Shown piece by piece: positions 36,001 to 49,132 of a stretch of 64,000 nt of DNA. How positions within the stretch are numbered: position 1 is the first letter of the stretch; the number at the start of each line of letters is the position of its first letter. The notes below the pieces were generated by a model that saw only the letters and a program-made list of their open reading frames with translations, was not told the DNA's origin and ran no database searches. The DNA is taken from assembly GCA_015039465.1 (NCBI GenBank), contig MU130575.1, forward strand, positions 166,868-230,867, read 5' to 3'. This DNA comes from Phlegmacium glaucopus. Its lineage: Eukaryota; Basidiomycota; Agaricomycetes; Agaricales; Cortinariaceae. The position numbers and the translations under genes were made by a program.

Positions 36001-36416
36001 CAGATAATACATACTTTATCATACTTCAGCGCTTGGGTGTATGATTTGAGGGCTTCCTCGTATTTCTTATCCGCCTTCTGGATGAGACCGAAGACATGCC
36101 AGCAGATGTGAGAAGTCAAGTCGAGCCGGACGCCTCTTTTCACCAAATCGAGGCCTTCGTCTCTTTTGCCCATGTGTGTTATGACGAGACCCTTCATGCA
36201 TAGTGTTTCTGATATAGTAATGAGTAGAAACAAAAAGTTCGTAAGATTTGATAACAGACCTCCATGATCAGGAAATTTCTTGAGAATGAGATCGGCGGTT
36301 TTTAGGCCTTTCTTAAGCTGCCGTGTTTCGTATAGAGTCAGGAGCTCTTTGAACAAAGAGGCCTCCTTTGAAGGTAATGGATTCCGTTTTGCAGGAAGAC
36401 CTGAGGCTTTTGACAT
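33092..36416 (-). CDS. NAA15: NatA N-terminal acetyltransferase auxiliary subunit
   Basis: The TPR scaffold of NatA, which anchors the catalytic Naa10 subunit to ribosomes for co-translational N-terminal acetylation. Fifteen exons on the minus strand, from 36,260-36,416 down to 33,092-33,280, splice in frame to 845 aa, close to the roughly 866 aa of the human protein. Diagnostic segments are the N-terminus (KEASLFKELLTLYETRQLKKGLK), the TPR array (GLIQKADKKYEEALKSYTQA), DDQFDFHGYNLRKF, LLSWENQLRSHPAYVKAA, a tiny 40-nt exon (34,203-34,242) encoding the HDNPSMVT piece, and a Lys-rich EKKAKKKAKKAAQK segment. The intron at 35,491-35,548 opens inside an (AC/GT)11 microsatellite. It shares a 117-bp divergent promoter with PDS5. 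Its 3' end lies 214 bp from the repeat block. Confidence 0.92.
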
Positions 36417-36533
36417 TTAGATGCTCACAAGGGTTGTGGAAAAAAGATGGTGTATTGAGAGACAAAGGTAAACAACGCGTGCTTGGCTTCACAAGGTCAT
36501 CACCGACGACGACGTCCAGGCCATAACTCATCC
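36417..36533. promoter_or_regulatory. Divergent promoter between NAA15 and PDS5
   Basis: Only 117 bp separate the two start codons, so both core promoters and leaders must overlap here or extend into the opposite gene. No TATA box is evident. Confidence 0.6.
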
Positions 36534-39500
36534 ATGGTTGCTCAGACTCGTCACGGAGGTCAGAGTCCAAAGCAAAAGCTTACTTTCCATGGTCAACTAG
36601 CTGGAAAGGGCGTTACGACTGATGCTCTCCTAAAGAAACTTAAAACTTTGCACGACCAACTTGCCGTACTTGATCAAGAAAAGGTCGACGTGAATTCTCT
36701 CGGTACGGCGCGGACAGAGCTCATACACGTCTCTCTTCTTCTGCATAAGGATAGAGGTGTAAAGGCGTACACAGCTTGTTGTCTCGCCGACATTCTGCGT
36801 CTTTATGCACCAGAGGCACCCTATACTCAACATGAACTCCGCGATATCTTCCAATTCTTCTTCCGACAGCTGTCTGCCGGTTTAAAAGGAACCGATGAAC
36901 CATATTATAATGAATATTTTCATCTCCTCGAATCACTGTCCACCGTGAAAAGCGTTGTCCTTGTCTGCGACCTGCCTTCATCCGATGAACTATTACACGA
37001 AATCTTCAAAGACTTATTCACTATTGTCAAGCGCGACTTTACCAAGAAGATCGAGATTTTTATGGCAGACATACTTGCAGCTTTGATTGACGAATGCACA
37101 TCACTTCCAAATGATGTCCTTGAGGTTATCATGGCTCAATTCATGGAGAAGAACGCGGTATGTTATCAAGCCCTGACTCATCTCTACTTCGGTGTCGCTC
37201 ACATCTCTCCGTTCGTTCGCTTAGCGAATTGAACAACCAGGTTATCGTCTCGCTGTTCAGGTTTGCAATGCCTCGGCCGACAAGTTACAACGTCATATTT
37301 GTCAATATTTCGGCGACCTTCTAACATCAACAGAAGAAGGAGACGAAGACCTTGAAAATATTCGAACAAGTCATGAGCTCGTGAAGCGTCTCCACCACTC
37401 CTGTCCCGCAGTTTTGCATAGCGTAATTCCCATCTTGGAGACGGAACTTCGAGCAGACGGAACCACTCCCCGTATCATTGCCACACAAACATTAGGAGAG
37501 ATGTACGCTGACAAAGGTGGGCCTGATCTTGTGAGGAAGTATCCAAGCACCTGGCAGGCGTGGATCAACAGAAGGGCTGACATTGCCGTTCCGGTCCGTC
37601 TCAAATGCGTAGAGGCTATACCAGCGCTACTCTCCAACCTTCCTGAATGTAGAGAAACGCTCGAAGGTACAGCTAATCTCTGTACCGTTGATCGAACTTG
37701 AACTCATCAATCACGCAGATCTTTTGAAGACTAAAATTCTTGACCCCGACGAGAAAGTGAGGGCAGCTACATGCAAGGTCTACTCTCAACTTGACTATGA
37801 AGCGGCTTTACATCATGTTTCTGAGAGTCAGTTGCGGGGTGTAGCGGGACGAGGTTTGGACAAAAAGGTATGGTCACGACGTTTACTCGAGCTTTATATT
37901 TTTGTTAAAAACATGGGTAATACAGCGGATTGTGCGTGCAGAGGCCCTCAACAGCATAGGAAAGTTGTTTAGCCTTGCCTATCCAGAAATGTACGTCGTT
38001 CATTCCACATGAGTGGGATTTGTCTCAGAACGTCATCAGTCGAAACAATGATAAGCTAGCCATCGACCAGTTCGCTTGGATTCCCGACGAAATTTTGCAA
38101 ATTGCAGCAACAAATACTGAAATTAGGTACGTTTAGAATACCATCGCTCAATAACCTACATTAATCCAGGAACTCTTATTTCCTCAAGGTCTTTAGTTGA
38201 GCAAGTCATGTTCGATTACATCCTTCCACTGCCTTCAATAGCCACCTCTTCTGCCACAAAAGAAAAGGAGGTTGATGAAGCGTCATGGACTGACAGACTA
38301 CTTATCACAATGAGACATCTCAGCGAAAAATCAATCGTCGTGTTGATAGGTTTGTCGTGCCTTAAATCCGTGTATGTCTCTTTCTTTACGTCCTTTGCTT
38401 TTCCAAAACGAATACTGAGCCATCACGTACTCAGCCGACCTAATATATATGATGTTTATGTTGAAAGTTGCATGCAAAATAACGTCCGTTGCCATGTCAT
38501 ATTCGTTTGATGGGAGGAAAGCTCATGATTTTTAGGGAGGAGTTATCGACAACGATGAAGAGACGATTGTAAAGCGATTGAAGATCTCCATCCAGCACCT
38601 TGCAGGTTTGTTTCGATATTCTCTTCGTGATCTCGTTGTTCAAGGCCGTTGATGTAGGAACCTTCCCCGATCCTGTCAAGGCATCTGAGGATTTGCAAGC
38701 TTTCGCCAAACTGAATGAAGCTCGGCTATATAAGCTGCTCAAGACATGCATGGATGCGCAAACAGACCTGAAGGGTCTGATCAAAGGCACAGTATGTTTC
38801 CTAGTTGACTATTTGTTGTTCATATCTAACTACTGTTATAGAATGAATTCCTTCGAAGAACGGAACAGCTTTCCGCTGCTATCATTCCCACCATGAATAT
38901 CCTCCTACACCGCGCTTGTTATCGAATCATTAACCAGTCCTCAATACCCACACTTCTCAAATATGTTCAAAAGGGCCAAGGGTCGACGAACGCCAACACA
39001 CAGGCATTTGCAGAAAATGCATTGACACTGTTAACAGCGGTGTCAAAGCATTCTCCGGCACTTTACCAGTCACATATGGGTGAATTGACTAAGGCGCTTG
39101 CAGATGAAAAGAAGTCAACGTTGGTGGAAGTAGGTTTACAGGCGCTTGCTAATGTTATTAGGTGGGACCCGAAGCTGGCTATGGTTGATAAGTGTGTATC
39201 CTCTTGTTTCCGATGTTATTTGATCGTGGGGTTGATCTCGGGTTTAGGAAAACGACGGACCGCATTGTTAAGCTTGCGTTAGGATCGGATTGGCGGCAAT
39301 CGAAATTTGCTGCTCGTTATCTTGCTTTCTCAAAAAACAGAGTCGAGCTTTGTGCTGAAATAGTTGAGGTGAGTACACTTTGCACGGAAACATTGAATTT
39401 ACTCACGATTCTGGAATCACTTTAGGCAATATCCACCAGCATGAGCAACAAGAATGCAATACTGCCTGTTGCTCATGTAGCTGCATTGACCCAGTTGGTT

Positions 39501-41485
39501 AGGTTTGCACCGGACGCGTTCGAGCAGAAGAGCGAAATCATCATGACTTATCTTAGCAAACGGATACTGATGGTACCTATCCCACGCAATACGGTTAGGA
39601 CTCAAGTCCATCTTTGAAGTTTTACCCATCTGACTGATATGGTAAGGATAACCAAGGAGAAGATGAAGCAGATGAAGACAGGATGGGAGACTGGGTTGAA
39701 AACGAGGAAGTCCCAGACGAGCTCAGAGCAAAGATTCTAGCTTTGAAAGTTTGTCGAAATCGCTGTCTTGCCCACGCAGAATCGGAGAATGCGGCAGAGA
39801 TCGCCACCCCAGTCCTCAAAATGCTCGCAACTTTAGTGGAACATGAAGGTTCTTTGGTTCCCAACATTGCCGAAGAGTAAGAGTGTTTTGACATGTTCTA
39901 TTTTTTTGGAATTAACGTGTCTTGTGAACCAGTCCAAAAGTGAAGACACGGATGCGCCTTCAAGCTGCTATCTCCTTGCTCCACCTATCGACGATTAAGA
40001 CTTTTGCCACCGCAATATTTACCAAGTTCTTAAGATTAGCCTGCGTTACACAGGTGGGTCCTTGAGCATGTATTGTCTATCGTTTTCTGATGATAGCAAA
40101 ATAGGACTCTTGCTTCGAAGTCCGACAATCTTTCCTCACAAAATTGCTGACTCTGCTACAACCTCGAAAACTGCCGCCTTATTTCAATGTTATACCTTTT
40201 CTCACAGTTATTGACCCAGAAACCGAGATTAAATACATGGTTAGTGATTGGTTGGTTGCGTCGACCGGTTTCTGAACGGTGCTTTAGGCTGCTTCCTATA
40301 TTGAGAATGCTAAGCGCAGAGTTCCTGCAGGTTCGTGGCCTTGAACCTATCTTGGATGTTAAACTTTTGTTCTGAATGATTTAACCATGGCTAGCTCTCA
40401 GAGTGGAACATCTTGAGATGATCTTCATTCGGTTGCTTCACATGTTAGCACATCACCCAGATTTCGGCACAACTAAAGAGGAGTTGCTTGACATGGCTAT
40501 GTACGTTGTTTCTTGCATCATGTTTGCATCATGGAAGCTAACCCTCTTGTTTATTAGCTACGTTCAGTTCTATCTCGATCTTATAGCCACGTCTGAAAAC
40601 ATCTCATTACTATATCATCTATCCCTCAAAGGCAAGACTGTCCGTGACTCCGAATCGCATTCAGGAAGCGAGGTGCGATGAAACCAGAGTGCCTCATCAT
40701 CATGTTCACTAATTAAATATTTGACATGTAGAACTTCTACATCATGTGCGAGTTGGCGCAAATCCTGATTAAAGGACGTGCACAGGCACACTCATGGCTG
40801 CTTTCAACTTATCCGGGAAAAGTACGATTGCCTGCCGACATCCTCAGGCCTTTACCCAACGAGGCGACCAATGAGGTAGGGAATAATTACTAGGTTGGTC
40901 CAAGGTTTATTTAGAGATACTTTTCAAGGTCTTTAAAGCAACATATCTACCTGAGGAGGCTAACGATTGGTTGGCGGAACGATTCAGGACGGGAAGTTCA
41001 AAGGTACGCTTTCTTTACTGAGTTTGGCAGCTAGGTCCTGAAACCCTGATTAGGAAAGGAAGGAGAAGAAGGTTCCTGCCAAACGGAAAGCTCCTCCAAC
41101 AAAGAGCAATGGACATGCCAAGTTGGACCATTTTCTTATTTTCACTCAAAGAACATCCGCTGACTGAAGTCGCTTTGGTTGTATAGACGAACTCGAAAGA
41201 AACGTGTTTCTGAAGATTCAGACGAAGATGAAGCTGGATCTAGGATTGAAGGCGAGGACAGTGATGTAGAGATGGCTGATGTCAACGCTCTTGCTGGTAA
41301 ACACCGAAAGAGTGATGCGTCAGAAGCTGAAAAGCAAACTCGGGCAAGTCGGCTGAGTGCTCGAACTCGAGCAAAGGTTCGTTGTGTACCTTTGCAGAAT
41401 GGAACAAACCTTTACTAATCTGCAATTGCAGGAGAGACTCTCCAACGGGAGCACTAGAGATGGAGAAACAGCATCAGATGGATGA
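36534..41485 (+). CDS. PDS5: Sister chromatid cohesion protein PDS5
   Basis: A HEAT-repeat regulator of cohesin that binds the Scc1/Rad21 kleisin and controls cohesin loading, acetylation and release in the nucleus. I resolved 23 exons (36,534-37,157 first; 41,432-41,485 last) that splice in frame to 1240 aa, typical for the family. The ATG at 36,534 (MVAQTRHGG) begins the conserved region; the frame is open upstream but without a better ATG. Recognisable blocks are the N-terminus (KLTFHGQLAGKGVTTDALL), DRGVKAYTACCLADILRLYAP, the HEAT core (RPNIYDVYVESC, FAARYLAFS) and YPGKVRLPADILRPLPNE near the end. The C-terminal tail alternates acidic (SEDSDEDEAGS) and basic (KKVPAKRKAPPTK) stretches, as in other PDS5 proteins. 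No damage was seen. Confidence 0.94.
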
Positions 41486-42019
41486 TGATAGACTTGATGC
41501 TGACGCCCCGATATTGCAGTTTTTTTTTCGCTCTTTCTTATGATTTTTTCTTCTCTCTATTAGTCCTGCTGTTGATGAATCTGCTTTTTTTTTTTCTGTA
41601 AAAAAAATTAACACTGTATCAGTTGCTTTCTTTATTCTTCTTTATTTATTTGACGACCCCATGGCTGACGACTTCGCTGCTTTCTTTCTGTCTGTCTTAT
41701 TTATGTATTCATATACTTCTGGTGCCTAATAGACTCTGCTAGCTATAACTTTGGACGATTCGCATCTCAATTTTCATGGGGTGTGCCAGTCAGTCCGAAA
41801 TAAACCGTGAATAATGCTCGATTGTAGCGACCCAAAAATAACAAGTGCGTGTGCGTGTATGAAGCCCGGATGGAAATAAACCTTGTAACAACGATAACAA
41901 AGAACTCGAAGGACGGTGGTGTGCAGAAGGAAGAACATATGACGTGTAAACTAAAAGAAACACACAAAAAGAAACGAAAAAGATAAAAATGTCCAAACAA
42001 AGGCAATGAGTGCACCTCA
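41486..42019. other. Convergent 3' spacer
   Basis: The 3' flanks of PDS5 (plus strand) and the carboxylesterase-like gene (minus strand), with T- and A-rich runs. No gene is seen. Confidence 0.6.
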
Positions 42020-44227
42020 TTATCGTATACGATCTGCACCCAATGCCGGCCCACGACTGAGCTCTACACCTACTTTCTGAACATGATGGAAACCAAGGGG
42101 CTCGAAAGCCTCCCGCCACATCCGTTTCCTGCGTCTACCATCAAAGATATCCTTCGACCTCTCTCCAGTCTCACCCTCCGGACCAAAAACAAACACTTTA
42201 TCATCTCTCCATGGAACTTCTCCGTGAGCGAAGGAGATCCAACGGTCTTGTAGAGTATCACGTATACGGGTGTAGGAGTATTCATCGACGGCGGTTGTGA
42301 GCCATTCATCGTCATCCATACGCGGAGATTGACATCCGTTATCGAAAGGGCTGGCGCGAATGCAATCATCTTCGTCATCTGAGACGTCGAATGGGCCATC
42401 GTAGAACGAGTCGGATTCGGGAGTAGCAGCGAGGACGGAAGGTGGTAGAGGAACATTGTCGAATAAATACATCAAATCTGCAGCATGATGGGGTAGACCC
42501 CTCCATGCTCCTTCCTGGTCGAAAACATAACGCCAAACACCCTTGCCTCCTCTTTCTTGCTTGGCCCTATCTGCAAGACATTGTGTCGGCCAAGCAACGC
42601 GAGCATCATTTACGAGCTCTAAAACTCGTTCCATGATTTCTTCATCAGGGGTATTTGACGAGATATCATATGCCCGTAGAATATTAGATGTCTTGCTGAG
42701 AGACTGACAAATGGCTTTGAGCCTGCGGACGACACCTGCTGAAGTCCATAAAGAAATGGGTATTGACCAAAGTAAGGAGTCGGAGGAACAATCTCCGATG
42801 ATGAGGGGTTGTAGATGAGGGATGAGGTCAGATTTGGAAGTTGTTCTTGATATAATGGAAGGCGATCGTACAGAACGCAAGGCGGATTTGCTTCTGTACT
42901 TCTTTCTACTCGAAGGTGAAGAAACATGTGGGTGAAGAGTGCTGATATGGTTGCTGACACCATTCCCGACAGGACGTGAGACTTCGATATGATGGTGGCC
43001 TTTTTGATGAGTTTGAGCCTGCAGGTTTTCATGGGTGAAGTAACTTTGCCATCCAGTACGGAAGAAGACACCATCATCGACGGCTCTGAGTGTATGCCCA
43101 AGCCCAACGAGTTTATCGACCTCAACACGTCGGAATTTCTCGATCGTGGATACTTGGAGCGATGACATCACCCGAGAGAGATACCGGCCTGCACTGGCAA
43201 TATCAGGCATAATGGGCTCAAAGACGGCGCTCTGGACAACTGCGCGGTGGAATAGCGGCCTAACTTCGTTTGGACGAGAGATAAGGTGGCAGATGACATC
43301 CGCAGCACCAGATCCAGCACCAGCGAGGGTGATGTTATGAGGATCACCGCCGAACTCGCCGATGTAATGGTGCAACCATTCCATCGCTTTTCGTTGATCA
43401 CGGAGACCTGTATACATTATTAGACATTGGAGAGAAAGTAGGACATTATGATACATACCATAGTTGCCAGTGCCTTCTTGACCTGCTGCTTGGTTGTCGT
43501 CGCAGATGATGGGACCCGTAGCGAAACCTATAAGGCCTAAACGAAAGCTAGAAGATTGCTGTATCAGTAAGATGTTCTAGGTTTTTTATCAACGAACACT
43601 TACTTGCAGGTGACTACTATGAGAGGTTTGCCAATGGTCATGCTCCTGCGAACGAGGTTTCCACCATCATAAAACCATTCTGAACCTGAACCTTTATCAC
43701 CCCCACTGAGAAGAAAATCGAAAGTAAGAAGAGTGATAAACGATGTGACGTAGGTTTCCAAGAACCTACCCGTGGATCCAAAGTATAACTGGTAGGCGGG
43801 AATGCGGTGTTAAGCCAGCTGGGCAAGTGATGTTCAAGTTGAGACACTCGAACTCGTCCTGTTTCAAGACCTGCTGTGGAATTTCCTCTTGAGAAATTCC
43901 AAAAAGAGTTTCTTCTACGCTTTTGATCGGTTTATCTTGAGGACAAATTGGTCTAGGGAGTAGAATTTGAATGATAAATGGAAATATTTTGGCTGAAGAT
44001 CTTGCTTACCCATGCTGCGAGGCGTCTGTGATATCAAGATACGACGAACAGAGATGGGACTGGCGGAATCGTGCTGGAATTGTAGCGTATTTTATTCCTA
44101 GAAATTGGTGTATGGGACTAGTTGTCGTTGATATATAATGTTCTATCCCGCAGAATGTGGTCGCAAGACCAAGATGGTGGAGCTTAGGGAAGCGCTCAGT
44201 TCGTAGTTCTTGATCTGGGACGGGCAT
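42020..44227 (-). CDS. Carboxylesterase/lipase type B-like protein with altered nucleophile elbow
   Basis: An alpha/beta-hydrolase of the carboxylesterase type B family. Exons 44,010-44,227, 43,770-43,952, 43,604-43,705, 43,459-43,547 and 42,020-43,407 give 659 aa. Family landmarks are ECLNLNITCP, the oxyanion loop WIHGGGDKGSG, NFRLGLIGF, GNYGLRDQRKAMEWL and FGGDPHNITL. After that the usual GESAG is replaced by GAGSG: Gly stands at the nucleophile position and the Ser is displaced by one residue. A His-containing segment (LPHHAADLMYLF) matches the region of the catalytic His. There is no obvious signal peptide, so it is probably intracellular. The fold is clear; activity is doubtful. A long C-terminal insertion (residues about 335-400) is Ser/Arg-rich. 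Confidence 0.85.
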
Positions 44228-46020
44228 TGTGACTGTTGAAAGTCTTTTGATATAAAATGAGGGGGAGAGATGGTGGTTGAAAGACAAGGGTGAGGTGAAT
44301 GAAATTGTTTGTAGCTTCGGATGAATGCAGTTCGCATGGCTTGATCGATCGACTCAGTTTGCAGTTTTAGGAGAACACCTCCAGAAAACTACACTGCTTG
44401 TCCCAGATAGGAAATGATCTTTCTCACACGTGACCCGGATTCCTCCGAGGACTCTTCAGATTATCATCCAGAGTCACAGTGAACGCTGAACAGATTTTCA
44501 CCTGATCTCTTATTGGGAAAGAAGGCGTTTACGAGGGTCGAAACGTAATACGGCAGTCCGTCGAAGGAATCTTGTTGACTGTATTAGCGTAGTATGCCCT
44601 TATTGAAATAGACTCGTGACAAATATTGGCGCATGACCTTTTTGAGCACCAATAGGTCGAACCTGCAGACCGCCCAACACTTTTCCAAGGGTCAACATCC
44701 CTATCTAGCGCGGACCAGGGTGTTCCTTGAACGTCCAAAGGATAAGGTTATTTCAGCAAGCTGGACCCTTTTTTAATAACCGTTTATCGTAATGGGGACT
44801 GAACATACCTTTCCGCTAATGATGTGGGCGTGTCTCCAAGTTGATCAGTTGATAAGGCAACAATAAGAATAGCAGGTAATCAGATGAATTACTGCATGAG
44901 TCCTTTGCGAGCTTGAATTTAAATAATTTAGGAGATTAGTTGATCAAAGGATCGATCAAGGGCTGAGTACTTTGGAGAAGAACGGCTTCCTAGCCTAGAA
45001 GCAGCCACGAGCAAGCCAGATGAACTTTACAAATCCTGGGCATAGATCTCGCGCTTGGGCACAGGTATACACGGACCGTCACAGGGGCCCTAAGATGACT
45101 CACCTCGGAACAAGAGGCATACGCCGTTCATGAAGCTTGCAAGAACGGATGTAACGCATCCAAGTTTTTAAGTTGAATTTTAGATTGTACGATGTAATGG
45201 TTAAGGTGGTATGATAAGAAGAGAGAGAGACACACTGAACTCGACTGAGATATTATAGTCAAAGATGAGAGAGAGAGCTCATTGTACAACAGGCATACAT
45301 GACGGTCAGAAGAAAGATGAAGATAATCTCTTATCGATCGATCATTCGCTGACATTCAGAACATGTCACATCATCGTCACAAGTTCGGACATTGTCACGG
45401 ACGATATATTGAACATTTCCCAGGTGAAGATAAGTGAAGATCTAGCCAAGTCCTTGGTTCTCTATGACAATCGAACTGTATCAACCAATCTGGCTATTAG
45501 TATCTGACCTCTATATTTTTGTAATAGAATGATTAATGGGCGCTGGACCTGACTAGGTTCTAGCGGATCGACCCGGCTTTCTACATCTAGTGAACACTAC
45601 CCCTCGTCCCCTAGCAACTTCGACGGTACAACCGAAATTAAAAGCCACAAAAGCGGTTTTTACACATGTCCAGATAAAACGGTATGGACTTCCTACCAAT
45701 TGCCAGGATCTATTGTTGATTTTTATCGACGGTGAATAATTTGCAGCTCTCGACTGGGTGATCGATCCAGCTTTATGTGACGACAAATCTACATCGAGTT
45801 CTGGCCTGAGTATAATTCCTCTCTAAGCCAAGCTTTCATGCGACTATCCTCACTTCGAAAAATCTCCAGTGTCATTCCGTTGACTCAACTCGGACAGTAG
45901 TCATGGATTGTTCTTTGATTCTTCACGAGGGATAGAGTTACAACACTAAAGTTAACAACACTCGTTGACGTTTACACACAAATCTCGGTGGAGAAACAAA
46001 CGATTATCTTCAACGGATCA
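44228..46020. other. Intergenic stretch
   Basis: About 1.8 kb with only short frames lacking splice support on either strand. The left part is presumably the promoter of the carboxylesterase-like gene. A GA-rich tract lies near 45,220-45,275. Confidence 0.5.
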
Positions 46021-47102
46021 TCAACCCCTTACCCTCACCACCTTTCTTTTTCCTTTCGCTACGCCTGCAGGAGGGGCGCCTGGACCACCTCCTACCGCCG
46101 AGTTCTCTACAGCATTCATACCTGCCTTGACAGTTTCGATCAAGACTCCGGTAGAGATTGCAGGGGAATATGGCGATACTCGGCTGCCTAGGGGGGGATG
46201 AGGTTCAGGTGGGACAGGCAGTCGACGTCCTCCTCGTTGTTGATGTTGAGGTGCGGCAGGAGATTTAGATTTCATAGCTGCAGGTTGCTTGCCCTTGTTC
46301 GATGTCGCAGAATTGTTATTACCGGACTTGGCGGAAGTAGAATCAGGTCCGGTGCCGTTGGTACTGCTGGTGTTATAAGGTGGCTTGGGGACATTCTCTG
46401 GTTTGGTATGTTGCAATTGAAAACATATCATCTCAAGGAGCTGTTTTTCTACATGTATAATCCAATCAGAATAAACGGCAAGAGCGATAAAGGAGGTAAA
46501 CCCCACTGGTTTTGATAATGGGGTTGACGAGTCTCCCATCCTTCTTCCATTGCACTCTTACTCGACCAGGGTTATCCCAGTCTCGTGGGTGGGACTTGTT
46601 GACTTCATGCAGCGTGCCCAAACCTAATCGGTTTGCTGCATCAGCGATATCCTTGCTCAGTGGCCACCATAAGCTTTTCGCTCGCTCAACCCGTCTTTGA
46701 CCAGGCCCATATGGACGTTTCGCATCGAGATAAATTGGATAAATACACGTCCACCTAAATAAAGCGATTTGGTTCTTTTTAGATCAAGTTTGATACCAGC
46801 CTCCCAAGGAAGAGGTCCCAGGAGGAGGAGAAAAAAAAGGAGACAACAGACGTCTTATAAGGTGTGATATCCGTCACATTACGCTGGCCATCCGACGATG
46901 GCTTTGAGGTTGAGTCCGAAAAATGACTTTGTCTAGGAGGCGAAGCTGGACCTGCGCGTTGCGATGGCTCGAACTCGTCGTCAGAGATATGAAGCTCTTG
47001 AATTAGAGGCCCACGAGACCCTGTGTTGGGTAACGGTAGCGAGGGCAAGGGTAGATCGGTGTCGTCGTCGAATTCCTCAACTATAGCAGCTCTACGAGAC
47101 AT
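46021..47102 (-). CDS. SRP19: Signal recognition particle 19 kDa subunit (Sec65-like)
   Basis: Binds SRP RNA helices 6 and 8 and primes SRP54 assembly in co-translational ER targeting. Exons 46,852-47,102, 46,507-46,754 and 46,021-46,448 give 308 aa. The SRP19 core spans exon 2 (CIYPIYLDAKRPYGPGQRR, DIADAANRLGLGTLHEVNKSH, GRVRVQW). The N-terminus is an acidic extension (EEFDDDTDLPLPSL) and the C-terminus is a Lys/Pro-rich tail ending KGKRKVVRVRG. The protein is much longer than human SRP19 (144 aa) and nearer to yeast Sec65. It diverges from the JTB-like gene across 153 bp. Confidence 0.92.
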
Positions 47103-47255
47103 TCTGTTGCGATGTACTGATAAACGTATTTTAAGTCGTTGGACGTGGAAATTTGAGAGACACAAGGGCAGATGGTCGTTCTCCTAATCAATTCCCACGT
47201 ATAATCCTGACCATGAACTAAGAAGCACATTCATGTTTGGATTCATGCTGCTCAG
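47103..47255. promoter_or_regulatory. Divergent promoter between SRP19 and JTB-like gene
   Basis: Only 153 bp lie between the two start codons. Both neighbours act at or in the ER, so coordinate expression is plausible, but no specific site was identified. Confidence 0.5.
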
Positions 47256-47939
47256 ATGTCGCTACGACTGCCAACATTGGCCACATTCGCCAAAATGCTG
47301 TGAGTGTAATTTTATATGGTAGTTCACATCATGATTGATTACCTGTTTAAGCATGATTTGGATTTACCTTGTTCAACCTATTCTCGCAATGCAAAGTCAA
47401 GAAGGTGTGCAAGACATCACACCACCACCAAGTAATGATACTCGTTCTCTTCTATGTACACCGTTTGGCGCCTGCGAACTATGTCCACCTGATTTCGTGC
47501 GTTCGCTCTTTGTCTTATAAAACCATTTGACCAAACCCTGTTCTTTCATATCCACTAGATGAACGAACCCTACTGCCAGCCTTTCGGAAATCGCCGCCTT
47601 ATGCACTGTATAAATTCTACCACAATCGCTTCACCATCCCCAGAACAAACCCAGCCACCATCCCAACTCAAAGGTCCCGCTGAACATCCCAATGCACCAC
47701 ACCCAGATGGCGAGTTACTTGCATGGGAGTCCTGTGGACGTATTTCTGCGAGAGAACGAGCTGACTTTTATGAATTCGTCGCTTGCAATGTGGTGTTTGC
47801 ATTGATTTCACTTTGTATACTTCTTCTGCGGTCAAGACGATTGAGGTTGATGCAAGCTCGTCACCTGGCTGCACGGATTGGACTAATTAGAGCTGACGGA
47901 GGAGGTGGAGGTGGAGGTGTGAGAGGAACGAGGTTATGA
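47256..47939 (+). CDS. JTB-like single-pass membrane protein
   Basis: Exons 47,256-47,299, 47,352-47,496 and 47,559-47,939 splice in frame to 189 aa. A signal-like N-terminus (MLMIWIYLVQPILAM) is followed by a Cys-rich lumenal domain (CTPFGACELCPPDF, EPYCQPFGNRRLMHC, ESCGR). A membrane helix (VVFALISLCILLL) and a basic cytosolic tail (RSRRLRLMQARHLAARIG) follow. The cysteine spacing, the C-terminal helix and the basic tail match the jumping-translocation-breakpoint (JTB) family, known from animals as a small type I membrane protein. Function is unknown in fungi. It ends in a glycine run. Confidence in the gene model is high; the JTB assignment rests on pattern. Confidence 0.7.
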
Positions 47940-49132
47940 GAAAGAGTCTTTTTCTGGCATTTTATTAACTGTCAGTGATCATTCGGCCTTCTCTCCTACC
48001 TTCTTAAAGTTATTATGAACTGACTGCTGTTTTTGTGAATCTAGTATCGTGTTCGCTTTTTATAGCTGTCATTTCCATTTTTGCATTTCATGTATATCCA
48101 CGCCCTTAATAAGAACCATGCTCTATAACAAAAGTCAACTTCACCGTGATCATGATGTAGGCTTCACGGGTTTAGACCTTTTAAAATCGACCGATTTAGT
48201 TCCTGTCGGACTCGGTCATTGAATCTAAAGCTACAGAGAGGCTTCAAGCGTGCGTCTTTATATTGTATCCATCTGTACCTCCTCATGCCCATATCCCCTT
48301 GTCGTGTTACGCGAGTTCTCCGTCATGCTCGTTCATGGTACTGTCTGAACCTTTGGAGATACGTAGTCTCTATCGCCCTTCTATCCACGGTTGAACCAAG
48401 TGCCTCTATGATACAAGGTGTCTCAATAACATTGATGACTATGAACATCACCAACTTTGGCTGCATACAGACGATCAATATTGCTTGAAACACGGTAAAC
48501 GCCATCGCTAATGGCAGGATGTCAGTGCTTAGGCAGATAGCTGCACAGCGGTGGGATATGACTGTGCCCATGGATGACTGCTTGGGCGAGTTTTGTGTAG
48601 GTGTAACAACCTTCCCCTCTACACAATGCTCCGGTCCATATTCAAGTCACCTGTGTCAATTATATTTTGTCCAAAGACACGTTGCTGCAAACAGCCAAGA
48701 CCGGCGGTGTAACTCGGTGTAAATCTTCAAGCATGTCATCGATTTTACTCACACGTCCTATTCTTAGGCTGTTATTTCCACCGTGTACAACTTTGACATA
48801 ACTGCTTTATTCATTCGCACGAGTAGAGGATATGTCCACTGTCTACCTCGTCTACATGTCCGCCTGTCGCCTGCCACCAGATCACATGCCTGCTACACCA
48901 CGTAACTTACCGTACTTTGATGGATCATCCATTAATCTTTGAACTTCCTTGTCTAATCTATTTATTATCTCTGCCAGCTACACTCTCTTTCGGTAAAATC
49001 GTTCTCTCATTGATCCTGACATCGCAGTTTTTCTGTGTCTTTATCGTGACCTTCGCTTTCAGCACCATGTGTGGACTCTTCATTTTCCAATCTAAGAAGC
49101 ACATTCCTAAAAAGTTTTTTTTTAAAAATTAA
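47940..49132. other. Intergenic stretch, possible gene debris
   Basis: No intact gene. A minus-strand frame at 48,323-48,571 encodes a hydrophobic segment (MAFTVFQAILIVCM) and could be a relic of a membrane-protein gene, but I found no splice-consistent extension. Confidence 0.4.
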
